Shown here piece after piece: positions 49,163 to 60,608 of a stretch of 64,000 bases of DNA. This DNA comes from Eutrigla gurnardus (Eukaryota; Chordata; Actinopteri; Perciformes; Triglidae): contig OY741269.1 of the NCBI GenBank assembly GCA_963514095.1, forward strand, positions 21,520,249 to 21,584,248, given 5' to 3'. Both the position numbers and the translations under genes were made by a program. The first letter of the stretch is position 1. Each line of letters opens with the position of its first letter. Below the pieces are notes generated by a model. It saw only the letters and a program-made list of their open reading frames with translations. It did not search any database and had not been told where the DNA came from.

Positions 49163-52100
49163 TAGTGCTCATCTGTGGGGAATGAAACATAACACTCAGG
49201 GTTCAGTATCACAGTTACTGCAAGTGGAGGAAGAAAAAGTCTGTGCCGGTTGGCAGACCAAAAAGGCACAGGACTTTCACCCAGGAGACTGCCATTCGTA
49301 TCCCGTGTGAACAAAGTACTGTTGTCCCCCCCCCCCCCATGTCAAAATAATTTTAACATAACATACTAAACCAATCCATGTAGCTTTTTTGTTGTTTAAA
49401 ACTGCATTTAAAAAAAGTTTTTTCTTGAAACGCAGTTGCAGTTTGGATGTATGGGAACGTACGTTTTGATCGCTTCAACGGCTCTCAACATGCTGCTGTC
49501 TCGTAGTTAACGGTGCTAATGGCACTAACGGTGTTTTTTTTTGTGGGTGCTACGCTTCCACGACAAGAGCGCTACACTTCACATAAATAGCTGTTTGCCG
49601 CTACATTAATGCTCAGAACGTTGTACTCCTTCATCATATTTACCACCGACTGTCTATTGCTACGAACTAAACTAAATAAAACAAAACAAGCTTACGAGTC
49701 TTTTCTAAAAGGGCTGTGTATTAGCAAGATACAGTGATATACGATCGTGATACAGCGCTATATTGTGACTTTTCAAATCTGATTTTTTAGGAAAACTGTC
49801 ATCGTATAAAGAAGCCACCACTCGGGGCAGTTATCATAGCGTGTACATCGACTGTATTTTGGGAAAAAAACAGACAAAAGTGAGTGAGTGTGTTGGCGCC
49901 GTCGACAGTCACAAAACATAATATCATGATACTCAAGCGTATCAATATTTTGAAAATGATGCAAATTTTTTTAACTTCATTTTCTGACATTCTATTAATC
50001 AAATCATGAAAATAACTGATTAATCATCACTTAAAACAAATCGTTGTCTGCAGCCCTGAAAAAGCAGACGTCACTCACCCTTTTACTAGTTTCTTGCACT
50101 TTCAGCTCCTGAGAAGAAAAAACAAAACAAAAAAACGAGTGTGAATCGCTGCCCGTTTTAGTGACATAATCTCAGAAAAAAAATAAATAAAATACCTTTG
50201 ACTTCTGCACCAGCATTAAGACACAGAGTTCTCCCAAGGTGTCGGACGCCTGATGACACGAGAAAGAAAAGAGCAGTTGTTAGAAGAAATAAATATTTAT
50301 AATATCTATATAATATCTCTCTGTGCTCACCCAGAACTTCAGGTCTGCAGAGAGGAAGGACGAGCACACGGCGTCTATCTGCGGAGCATCATTAGATTAG
50401 ATTAGATTCAACTTTATTGTATTTGCACAAGTAAGGACAACCAATACAACGAAATACAGTTTAACTTCCAACCAGTAGTGCAATCATTAAAAAGTGCTTT
50501 CCCATATAGCAGTGGTTGAAAAAGACATAAAACACAGAATGCAGTATGATCATATTAGTGCATCACTAGATAGGTAGATAGGGGCAGGAGTAGAGGTGGG
50601 ACAGGGGTAGGGGCTAGATTTGGGTCTTCTTATTGAGCAGTGTTATGGTGTGAAAAAAGCTGTTCATCACAGAGGATGACGTGCTCCCAAGGTGTCGGAC
50701 GCCTTGGGAGTACTTGACTCAGCATGGGGCTGAGTCAAGTACAGAAAATGTGCTGTAAATAAGGTGATAGTACCTGGCTGAGGAGCTGTTGCTGATCCGT
50801 CGAGGCTTGCTGAAGTTCTGCTGGAGCGCCTTTTTTGTTTTCACGCAGCAGCAGCAACAACAACAACAACAACACAGGAACACACCGTTAATAAACGTTG
50901 TGGTAAAAGCATCTTCGGCGTACAGAACGTGGAGCTGCTGGGATTTAAAAACACACACACACAAACAGTAATCTCCTGGATCAGCAAAGGAGCAAAGAAT
51001 GACGACAACGAACAGTAACACACATGTTCCATAAGAGAGTTGGTATTACAGTTTTTCTCAGTCGCGTTGGTACATTTCTCAGATCAGAATTGAAATTCTC
51101 AAAACTACTTGTTTAATCTTCACATCATTGTGTCACTTGTGCACATCAAAAAAGCAGTTTCTCATGTCTTTGAACAAGTTGCAAATGCTACATCCATGCA
51201 AAGGATTTTTTACAATTCTCTGCTGTTTCCTACATTATCAATTGCTTATGTCATCCATCCATCCATCCATTTTCTACCGCTTATCCTGTATTTAGGGTCA
51301 CGGGGGGGCTGGAGCCGATCCCAGCTGTCATTGGGCGATGCTTATGTCATATTGATCAAAATGTATTATAATGGGTTTCTGTTGAGTAGTCTCATCCCCC
51401 ACAACATTTAGGCATTAGTTAATCTCATACATCTTTACATGCAAAATGGTTGAACAAGTTGTCAAAATATATCAAGCATATTTCCATTAAGACTTTTTTT
51501 TTCAAATCTGTAGTAAATTGGTAAATTGCTCCCAGGTGAATCTTGACTTTCTCTAACGAAGGACGAACCAGTTTTCACAGATGACCCTTCTGTCTGCCAT
51601 GGATGCAGCGTGTGATGACATCACAGCAGATGCCTGCAGAGGCTGGATAAGACACTCTAAAAGATGATTTCCATGCCGCATCGTAAGAGAAGATATTCGT
51701 TGTGATGTTCACATTTCTACTTTGTTTTTTTTCTTTGTGCTATGCAGTGCTGTCTTTTCTTTCTGTATTGCAATGCATGGTCTGTCAACAAATTACAGTA
51801 CAAACGGTAAAAGCATAAATGTGAATCTGTCCAGTCTCTTGCAATCAATCACCCAAATACATTAAGGTGTAACTTACAATTTACAATAATTGTCATCAGA
51901 ACTTTAGCCATAGTTTACATCAGAACACCCTCCAGAGTACACTGTTATATTGACAACATGACTAAGCAATTTGACTGTCTTATCCGTACACAATGACACA
52001 AGGACTTGTCATTCTGGTGCCACCTAAGGATTTTGAGCAAGAGACTGGCTTTTGCAGGTAATCCATGGTGTTTTGCTATTTGTACAAATTGTTTGAGAAA

Positions 52101-52258
52101 TGCACTTATGGTTTTGCAAATCAAATTTTTTGCAAATCAAATTCAGAAATGTATCAAAGCGACTAAGAATGACTGTAATTCATGCATAACATGTGTTTGG
52201 TGTTATTCCAAATTATTCCAACTTTATGGGCTACCCTGTATATAGATAAATAGAAGGA

Positions 52259-52293
<35 letters not shown>

Positions 52294-52440
52294 TAGATAG
52301 GTGAGGAACGTACCTGTGCAGGCAGGGACGGTGAGGATGAGCAGGGCTGTGAGGGCGACGCTGGCCGCGCTGAGGGGACTCGGGGCGGCGCTGGAGGCTC
52401 GGCGCTGCGCGGCCTGGCTCTGGCTCTGGAAGGTCCTCAT
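46823..52440 (-). CDS. nmu: Neuromedin U precursor
   Basis: Secreted neuropeptide precursor acting through NMUR1/NMUR2 on feeding, smooth muscle and circadian output. Exons found: 52314-52440 (signal peptide, MRTFQSQSQAAQ...ALTALLILTVPA), 50774-50829 (APAELQQASTDQQQLLSQ), 50331-50378 (IDAVCSSFLSADLKFW), 50196-50249 (ASDTLGELCVLMLVQKSK), 50079-50108 (ELKVQETSKR), 48305-48379 (TALLQPLLRLVSQLHTRRER, then GPSKR), 46953-47006 (ends SRGYFLYR) and 46823-46858 (PRNGRRSLEYE, stop). Phases join (480 nt, 159 aa). The active core GYFLYRPRN is followed by GRR, giving an amidated Asn. The preceding KR predicts a 21-residue mature peptide. The exon for the start of the precursor-related peptide (FLFHYSK-like in mammals) was not found between 48380 and 50078. 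The acceptor of exon 2 has a poor pyrimidine tract. Confidence 0.88.
49098..49160. repeat. (GT)n/(CA)n compound microsatellite
   Basis: A GT run, a short spacer (atgctgcac) and a CA run, in an nmu intron. The two runs are complementary and could fold back. Confidence 0.95.
50684..50742. other. Double hairpin carrying a 21-nt copy of nmu exon 4
   Basis: 50684-50704 is identical over 21 nt to 50231-50251, the 5' part of nmu exon 4 plus its acceptor AG. Here it forms a 9-bp hairpin (ctcccaagg / ccttgggag). That is directly followed by a 14-bp perfect hairpin, gtacttgactcagc (50710-50723) with its reverse complement at 50729-50742 and a 5-nt loop. It lies in nmu intron 2 between exons 3 and 2. 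Confidence 0.9.
51046..52178 (+). mobile_element. Tc1/mariner-like transposon relic
   Basis: About 1.1 kb in nmu intron 1. The left end (ttacagtttttctcagtcgc) and the reverse complement of the right end (ttacagtcattcttagtcgc) form diverged terminal repeats of about 35 bp. Near 51585-51715 the plus strand keeps a transposase C-terminal remnant, 'MDAACDDITADACRGWIRHS' then KR, a stop, and 'REDIRCDV', a string I associate with DDE-type Tc1-like transposases. The remainder is deleted and it is non-autonomous. Confidence 0.7.
51255..51338 (-). mobile_element. Truncated L2-like retroelement nested in the Tc1-like relic
   Basis: 84 bp of L2-type tail ('ccatccatccatccatttt', 'ctaccgcttatcctg', 'ggagccgatcccagctgtca'), flanked by a perfect 12-bp target duplication tgcttatgtcat (51243-51254 and 51339-51350). 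Confidence 0.85.
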
Positions 52441-52446
52441 CTCCCC

Positions 52447-52461
52447 CCTCTCTCTCTCTCA

Positions 52462-52508
<47 letters not shown>

Positions 52509-52598
52509 CTATTCCTTTATCTTCCTTTATCTTCCTTCTTCTTCTTCTTCTTCTTCTTCTTCTTCTTCTTCTTCTTCTTCTTCTTCTTCTTCTTCTTC
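52447..52598. repeat. (CT)n and (CTT)n tracts upstream of the nmu start
   Basis: A (CT)n run (52447-52506) and a (CTT)n run (52534-52598), 7-160 bp upstream of the nmu ATG. They are in its 5' UTR or core promoter; on the transcribed side they are pure purine. Confidence 0.95.
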
Positions 52599-52852
52599 CT
52601 CTCAGTTGTGTGCTCGCTCGCCTTCTTGCTCTTCTGAGAGTTTCACTCTCACCGTAAGAGAAATATGAAGGCTCGTGTCACACGCACACACGCGTGCACA
52701 GACACTCACACGGACATGCGTGACACGCGGCTGCGTCATTAGATTGGATCAACAGCAGCGGGCTGGTTATGATGATGATGATGGAGTGATAGAAGAGTAA
52801 GAGTGATGGTGACTCAAGTGTGACCATCGGAAAAGTATCAAGCAATTTTATC

Positions 52853-52930
<78 letters not shown>
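52853..52930. repeat. (TAA)n microsatellite
   Basis: About 26 TAA units upstream of nmu. Confidence 0.97.
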
Positions 52931-55772
52931 CTATAGCACCTTTCATACAAGAGATGCAGCAACAAGTTGTTTACAATAATGACTAAATAAAACAATGAAA
53001 TTAAAGTAAGATGAAATAGAACATTTATATAAGATGGAAAATACGTTCGGAATAACAGTAGCATTAAAAAAAATGAGTAGCCTACCCTGATTGGCAGCAT
53101 GCAGATATAGAGGCTAAGCCCCGCCCCTTCCCGTGGAGCACCTTGTTTTGGAGAATAACCCCCCCATGTGAATCCACAGAGACTTTGAGACGATTTATAC
53201 ACCTTTGTGTACTTATCTTGAGAGGCCATTTTTGTTACTGTTGTAACGGCGAGTGCATATGTGGTCAACAACCTCACACCAGGATGTAGCTTCCTGTATA
53301 TAAACTTGAGTCCAGGGACGTCACTAGGATTTAAAGAGGGGCCTTAGCCCCCCAGGAGAAGCATACAACATTTTTGCACTTGCATCTTTTTACTACTGCA
53401 TTAGAACAACCAGTAAAGAAGTCAAGCTAGTAACAAGTTGAAAGCACATTGTATTCTTCCATTCTTTTCTGTTGAACAAGAGTTGCTGTAATGTTAACTT
53501 TTAGACACATTAAAGCTGCATGCTCAGAACAGGCCCTGATTATGTAAATACGTCTTAAAGTGATACCGTATCTAATTCTTCTCTCAATTAGATAAGCTGC
53601 AGGTCTAAAGAATGTTATTTAATTACATCAATTACTTAGCTCAATCAGAGTGTGATTCTGCTCAGTAGTTTTTCTGTCATAAAGTATACAGTAGAATAAA
53701 CCAATACTGATTTTAAAGGTCACAGTGAAATTTGTGAAACATAAAAATTAACTTTACCCAAATAACTTAATTTTGTACGTATTTATTTTGTATTTATTCC
53801 AGAAAAATGAGGATACAGTGTTTGTAAATAGGGCTGTCATTACAGCAGTGTGCTTTTAAATGTAAGCTATGGCTAATGTTTAAATAAAGTGCTGCAGCAG
53901 CGAGTCCTAAAAAACCAACATGGTCTTCAAGGTATTTTGTGAAAAAGTCACGAAATTTCAAAATCTACTGATTTGTGTACATTGACACAAATTTCCCACT
54001 TTTTTAACGTCGCCTGGCACGATGTTCAAACTAATGTATTTCAGTCGGATGTAGCATTCGTGCCTGCACCATTTTTTTTTCTTCTTCTTCTTTCTGCCAG
54101 TTGGGACGAAAGTACGGTTTATCTGATTGCACAATGAGAAAATCATTCTCACTTGATTTATTATCTGTGCATTATTTAAAATAATAATAACAATATGATA
54201 ATAAAATTATTAATAGCAACTAAGAACTGGACCCATGTGAGCCACTTCCCTGCACTTTGTAAGGACTATACAAACTTTTTTTCAAATCAAAGCGTGATTG
54301 CCCCCCCCCCAGACACACATGGTCATCAGGAAAACATTTCTGCATAATATCAAAATTACCTAATACACTAACATAACACTTCCACAAAGGCATGTTTGTG
54401 TCATGCATAAGAAAATAAACACTTTGATAATAATGAACTGATGAATTGTGAGATAAGGAGATTATAAATTTACATAATTGGAGCCTAAAATGTATTTTTT
54501 AAAGCAGGAGCCTCGTTATCGTGTGAATGTGTTCAGCTCGAAGGCTTTGGACACGGCAGGTCTGTCCACACCAGAAGTATTATGTTCACGTAATATGTAT
54601 GATTGTAGGAAATATGACTTCATTGTCAACTTTTTGTCTAATATTTCACGTATTCACACTGTCAATGGCAATTTAAATCGGCTTCAGCGAGACTCATTAT
54701 GGATTATTACCAAATTACCTTTCTTTGTATTTAAAAAAAAAATCAGGAAATGCATCGCTCTTTGTGCAAAGCGTCTCGTGTGAGAGTATAAATGGATAAT
54801 TCTTTTTGATCTGTTACAGTAAACCAAACGGTGCAGCATCTTCAATTACCACCACTGCTGCATTGTGGGATTGAATGAATATACGACACACAACTGGCTA
54901 ACACGTCCATCCAAAACACCAAGTGAGTGCTGAAGGGATGATGTGTTGTTGTTAGCTGATACCCGAAAGTTAGCGTTGCACCGGTTCCCTCAACGAAAAG
55001 CAGAGCAGGCTCATTTAGACACTTTTTTTGTTGTTTTTTTTTCATCAAAGCTTCAAAATTCACAAGAAGGGTATCTTCTGACATATTTCATATCGTAGAA
55101 CAGTACGTTAAAATCTCTTCAGCTAGTAAAAACAGACTTTATTTTTGGCATCTAACCAATTTTTTCAAGACGAGGGAACCAAGAAGTTGAAATGCTAACT
55201 CACTCCTGCACCACTCTGTGGCAACAACTGCAGGAAACAGGCTCAAGATGGTTGTTTAAGATACATGATTCAATCTTGTTCAAAAGAAAAATAAACTCAC
55301 CGAGCGGTCTACAATAAACTACACAGCAGTGTGTCTACTGGTGGGTCCGTTAGCATGTTGGTTGGCTAAACACATCGTCCAAAACAATAAAAGTGAACCG
55401 CAGTGACTGAGAGTTACGCAGTGATGTTTATACTGATGGCCCATTAGCAGTAATACTGTACTGTTTACAGTATTTACTAGTTTAGCGGTAGGTCATTTAG
55501 CATGCTAGCAGTTAGCCAAACACTTTGTACAAAACAATAAAAGAGTGTTTGTACAGTGTTTTGTCCGTTAGCATGTTAGCGGTTAGCCAAATACACATCC
55601 AGAACACTAAAAGTGAGAAGGACAACAGACAATAAAAATGTTTTGAGAAAGTGTGAGTCATAGCAACCGTGAAAGGTCCTTGAGCATGCAGTTGTAACTA
55701 GCCACCCAAAATATGTTGCAGTTTGCTGTAGCAGAATGCGACTTTAGCTGTGGACAGAAACAGAGATGCAAC

Positions 55773-55834
55773 ACTCACTTACTCACTCACTCACTCACTC
55801 ACTCACTCACTCACTCACTCACTCACTCACTCAC
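55773..55834. repeat. (CTCA)n microsatellite
   Basis: About 15 CTCA units. Confidence 0.97.
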
Positions 55835-57631
55835 ATGCTCTCCTGCAAATTATAAAGAATAGAATAAAATCCATAATTTAGTACACAGAACAATAATGCA
55901 ATAATAATACATACAATACAACACCAATTAAAGATTTTTATTTCTAAGGCAGAAACGAGAGATGGACAACAATCCTCATTGCTGCTTCGTCTTTTCTTTT
56001 TTTTTTTAATCTGACTAAATGTAAATAATGTGACTTTAATTGGAGACGAATGGAGCGCATCGCTAATTGAGCAATTCCAGGGAGTCATGACACTCGTCCC
56101 CACCCTTTGTCCTCCTCCTACACTAATTTCTCTCTCCCTCCACACTTTTTCCTGATTATTATGAATAGCGACTCGGACAGTGGAGGTCAGCGGGGCAAGC
56201 ATAGAAACGGGACATGTGTGTGTGTGTGTGTATGTTTTTTTTTTTTTTTTGCAGGAGTCAATGCTCTTTCAGGTGAAACTATAGAAGCGTCTCTCTGGAG
56301 AGGAAGCTTCACCTCGGTCCTGAAATGTCGCACCCTCTTAATGAGGTTTCTTTTCATATGAAGGTGACTGGCATTTGCGTGCCGATGTTTAATTGGTTCT
56401 GTTTGAGTGGAAGAAAAAAAATGCCCAAAGGTATTGAGGGGAAGGTTATTGTGTCTGATTCATGAGACGCCGCAGCTTGAAGCTGGATTATAGTCTTTAA
56501 TGTGCTCTATGATTCTGAGCCAGGTGTAAACAGAAACCTGAAGCCAATAAGAAGGCAATCTACCTGCGTCATAAGAAAATTGATGAATTTGAAACAATTT
56601 TACATGTGATTTTTGAAAACCGTATATCTTTTGTATTATTTTCGACACTGTTCTCTTTCTATAAGAGAATTAGATTAGAAATCATTCATTTTTACACTTT
56701 TTTTTAACATATTGAACAACATCTGTATGAAGCTCAATAAAGGAGCTTTAAACGATCCCATGTCAATTAAAAATTAAGCTTTCACTGGCTATCTTAAGCA
56801 TAAATTAGATTAAATGTATGAATAATATGAACAATAAACAATAAACAGGGATGTTTAGGGTCCCTCTGCTGGAGCTGTTGCCCCCCGCGACCTGACCCAT
56901 GGATTATGCGGTTGATTTTTTGATGAACAATAAACATGTACAGCAAATTCTAAAAATTTATAATTACTGAAATAATTAATGTTTTACACATAAATCTTAA
57001 TATAAATTAAACAATAATAATAATAAAAGAAACAAACAACCAGACTTTTACAAAAAATACATTTTCACTTAATATTTACATCAAATGTGTAAAAATCGAA
57101 ATTGACGCCAGCTAGCTGTTTATAATTTAAAAAAATACCTTGAAAAAAGGAGTTGGCAGATGTAAACACTTTTAGGGTCCTTCCCCTTTCTATAACTTAA
57201 ATTTGTATTTTTCTTTATATTTACATAAAAAAACAGTCGCTGTGCTAAGCTAAGCTAAGCTAACCTAACGGACTGATAGCGCTGTTGTGTGCAATTTCTC
57301 ATGAAAGTCGGCACCAGAGTTCAGATCCGATATCTGCGTAGTTTGTCTGATTTGTCTCATCCTCCTCCAGAGACCATTAGTCCACCTCTTAAAACACGAC
57401 GAGCCTCTGAGTTTATTGTATTTCCAAATCAAAAGAATGGTGAAAAGTAATCGTGGCTCTTGTGGCAACTTCCTGCAGAGACAACAAATTAATGTGTTAA
57501 TTAATGTTTCCATCTTAATGGAAGTTTCCCTCCCTTCATGCTCAGTGACTCTTATGTTCATTAAACATGTGGCTCGCATTCATAAAGCTTCGTTCATAAA
57601 GCAGTGTTTCTCCCCCCCATGTGGAAAAAAT

Positions 57632-57857
57632 ATCCATCCATCCATTGTCTACCGCTTATCCTGTATTCAGGGTCCCAGCTGACATTGGGTGAAAGCAGGG
57701 TACACCCTGGACAGGTCAGTCAGGTCAGTCCATCGCAGGGCCGACATGTAGAGACAGACAACCTTTCACACCTACGGGCAATTTAGAGTCTTCAATTAAG
57801 CTATTCCCATCCTGCATGTCTTTGGAATATGGGAGGAACCCAGAGAGAACCCACGCT
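57632..57857 (-). mobile_element. L2-like retroelement tail, longer copy
   Basis: Contains 'atccatccatccattgtct', 'accgcttatcctgtattc', 'gggtacaccctggacagg', 'tccatcgcagggccgaca', 'cacacctacgggcaatttag' and 'gcatgtctttgga', ending 'gagagaacccacgc'. This is the classic order of the fish L2-type 3' region. Confidence 0.8.
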
Positions 57858-59055
57858 TATGCCGGGTTCACACCGGCCGCGAAAATAGCCGCGGAATAGA
57901 ACCCGCTTCCTTTGGGCGCCCTTGTTAACCGATACTGTAGTTCAGACCAGACGCGAAGTGTCGCGATCCTACGCGGCCGTCATTTCCGTGTCTGGCAGGA
58001 AGTCACACAAAGAAATACGAGACAATCCGGTCAATTTTCAAAATAAAAGCAATTCTCAAAATTCTCAATTCTCAGGCAAGTGTTCTTTTAAATAAACTCC
58101 TGGTGTACTTACAAACTTTCAAATGCCTCGTTTTGTGAGTACAGACCCTATGTGTACTACTGCAGAAGTTTGGTAACATTCCATTCATTATGAGTGGGGT
58201 AATTTACGAGATATACAAGATGTACCATTGCGCCAGTACTAAGCCATTCGGCTGATAGCCCTATCTTGACCAATGTTGACCATCGCTAAAAATGCTTCTG
58301 AGGGGGTATTTGGCTGGATGTCATGGTGGAAATGAGGGTGCGTTTTACTCCGAACCATTGCTTTAAACCTGAAAATGTCTGATGAGTAATCAATTAGATT
58401 ACTCTTCCCATAATTATAACACTGTTACGGTTACTGCCACAAATTTTAATTACAATATACTATAATTAAATCTGTTTTCAAATAATTTTTTTACTGATCA
58501 CTGGCATCCTAAACATTTATTTTAATTATGATATCACATCTTAGCAACAACATAAAAAACAGTGTTTCCTCCCCATTAATCAGGATATTGTAATTATGAG
58601 CCGTAATCACTTACAACCGTCTTGTTCATCAGCAATAAATTTAACAAATAGTTGTTGTTGTTTTGAATCCCTGTGGTTACAAATTAAATGCACAGTATGC
58701 ACATTTCATGGCATCCTGCAACTGCCAATGGCATGCCTTTGGTTATGTCATAATGTCTATTAGTCACGTATCACATTTCTGGATGTTTTTAATGAGCCTT
58801 AAGCTAAATTATAAGAGGAACTAAATGTTAAATAACCCACAAAGGGGAATGTAAACATTCATAAAGATTAATTTACAAGCTGATAAAAGAGGAGATCCAC
58901 ATAATTAACATTATTTACACCATTTATACGTTCTCTCAAAGATTTTCAGATCTGATTTTATTCTCAGCTAAATCATCATCTTTTTTTTGTTATTTGGCTT
59001 TGCAAACAGACGTCAGCATTTCCAATAGATTTTCATAATCCAGTCTCTTTAATTC

Positions 59056-59099
<44 letters not shown>

Positions 59100-59156
59100 G
59101 AGCCTCACCCGACTCCAACAAACAACGGAAAGCACTCCTGTAAGAGCACGTGTCCA

Positions 59157-59215
<59 letters not shown>
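59157..59215. repeat. (CA)n microsatellite
   Basis: About 29 CA units, 60 bp to the right of a (CT)n run at 59058-59098. Confidence 0.97.
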
Positions 59216-59217
<2 letters not shown>

Positions 59218-59639
59218 TAAATTACATGATTACTTTAAAACAAAATCGCACACATGGTCGAGCGTCCTAACGAGCAAAGAGCTCCACGCGCAGCGCCGCT
59301 CGTGTAATAGCGGCTCTCACGCCGTGTTCTTCTTTATGTCATTTGGCAGCGATGGTGAGCGAAGGCCTCGCCTCGGGGGTAAGGTCACCAAAGGCGAGGC
59401 CGGATGAGCTCACGCGGCTTTTGCTTCGTCGCCGTTATCGGCCACTGTGACCGTCACATCGCTGGAGTCGAGGCGGGAAATGCCACAACGGCGTTTAGTA
59501 ACTTGTTAGTTAGCAACCGCCTTTTAAAAGACACCCAGAAATCGTAATTCCAGAGAGCGGCATTTACTGTAGTAGTATTTACTGAAGCTCAATACTGTGA
59601 TGGGAAAAAAGTTTGTTATTGTGATGGGAAAATCTCAAA

Positions 59640-59872
59640 ATAATGAGCATTTCAAAATAATGAGTTATTATCTCAAATAATGAGTTAGTATCTCAAAATA
59701 ATCAGTTAGTATCTCAAAATAATGAGTTAGTATCTCAAATGAATGAGTTACTATCTCAAAATAGTGAGTTACTATCTCAAAATAGTGAGGTACTATCTCA
59801 AAATAGTGAGGTACTATCTCAAAATAATGAGTAAGTTTCTCAAAATAATGAATTACTATCTCAAAATAATCT
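59640..59872. repeat. Degenerate 21-bp tandem repeat
   Basis: About 11 units of 'atctcaaaataatgagttagt' with point changes (gttact, gaggta, gtaagt). Confidence 0.9.
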
Positions 59873-60608
59873 ATATTATATATTGTAGAATTAAACAGAT
59901 CTTATTTCAGGCAAGAAAGTGTATTTATAAAGCACATTTCAGCAATAAGGCAATTCATAAGACTTTACATAAAATATCAAATGACAAAGTGCAACAGAAT
60001 CACTTTGTAGTACAATTAATTACAATTACAAGAGAATAGAAAATAACAGCGAGCTGAAACATTGGAATGCCATCAGTTTACTTATGCAGATTTACTTGCT
60101 GCCATCTTTATTTTTTTGTCACCACGCTGATATCACAACAAATAGGCTACGGATCTAAAACAAAAAACCCTGGCGATGACTCTTTAAAGGGCTGCACTAA
60201 ATGCCATCCAGATAGCAACTCAAACGCTGCTGATTTCAAACACAAATAAAAAATGCTATCAGCCTTTAATCAGCGGCGTTAATGTCAAATGTAGATTACC
60301 GCAGATGTAATCTGCTTCCCCCTGCGCCGCCCCGCTGACGTGAGACGCCCCTTTTGTTTGCCGGTGACATCTGCATGTCATCCCGGCTCCACGGCGGCCT
60401 CCTGACACACCGAGAGGACGTGGGGGAACAGCGGCTCGTCCTTGAAACTCACCGGTTTGATCCCCGCTGTGTGAAGTGTCTTTGAGAGAGACGTGGTGAC
60501 ACAGTTTTCACAAAAAACAGAAAAACCGACGCAACGTCTTTTATCACGATAGGAAAAATAGAAACGAGCCATCTCAATTAATTGATCTGATTGGATTATT
60601 TTTTAACC

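Larger units (their letters stand above)
52599..60608. other. Gene-poor region upstream of nmu
   Basis: About 8 kb without recognisable exons. Contents: (TAA)n at 52853-52930, (CTCA)n at 55773-55834, an L2-like tail at 57632-57857, (CT)n at 59058-59098, (CA)n at 59157-59215, and a roughly 21-bp tandem repeat at 59640-59872. Confidence 0.6.

Noticed and set aside
50252..50683. Retroelement flanked by the 21-nt duplication as target site
   Set aside because: nmu exon 3 lies inside that interval, so the repeats cannot be a simple target duplication.
52678..53277. 199-codon poly-Leu ORF
   Set aside because: Produced by the (TAA)n microsatellite; no other coding signal.
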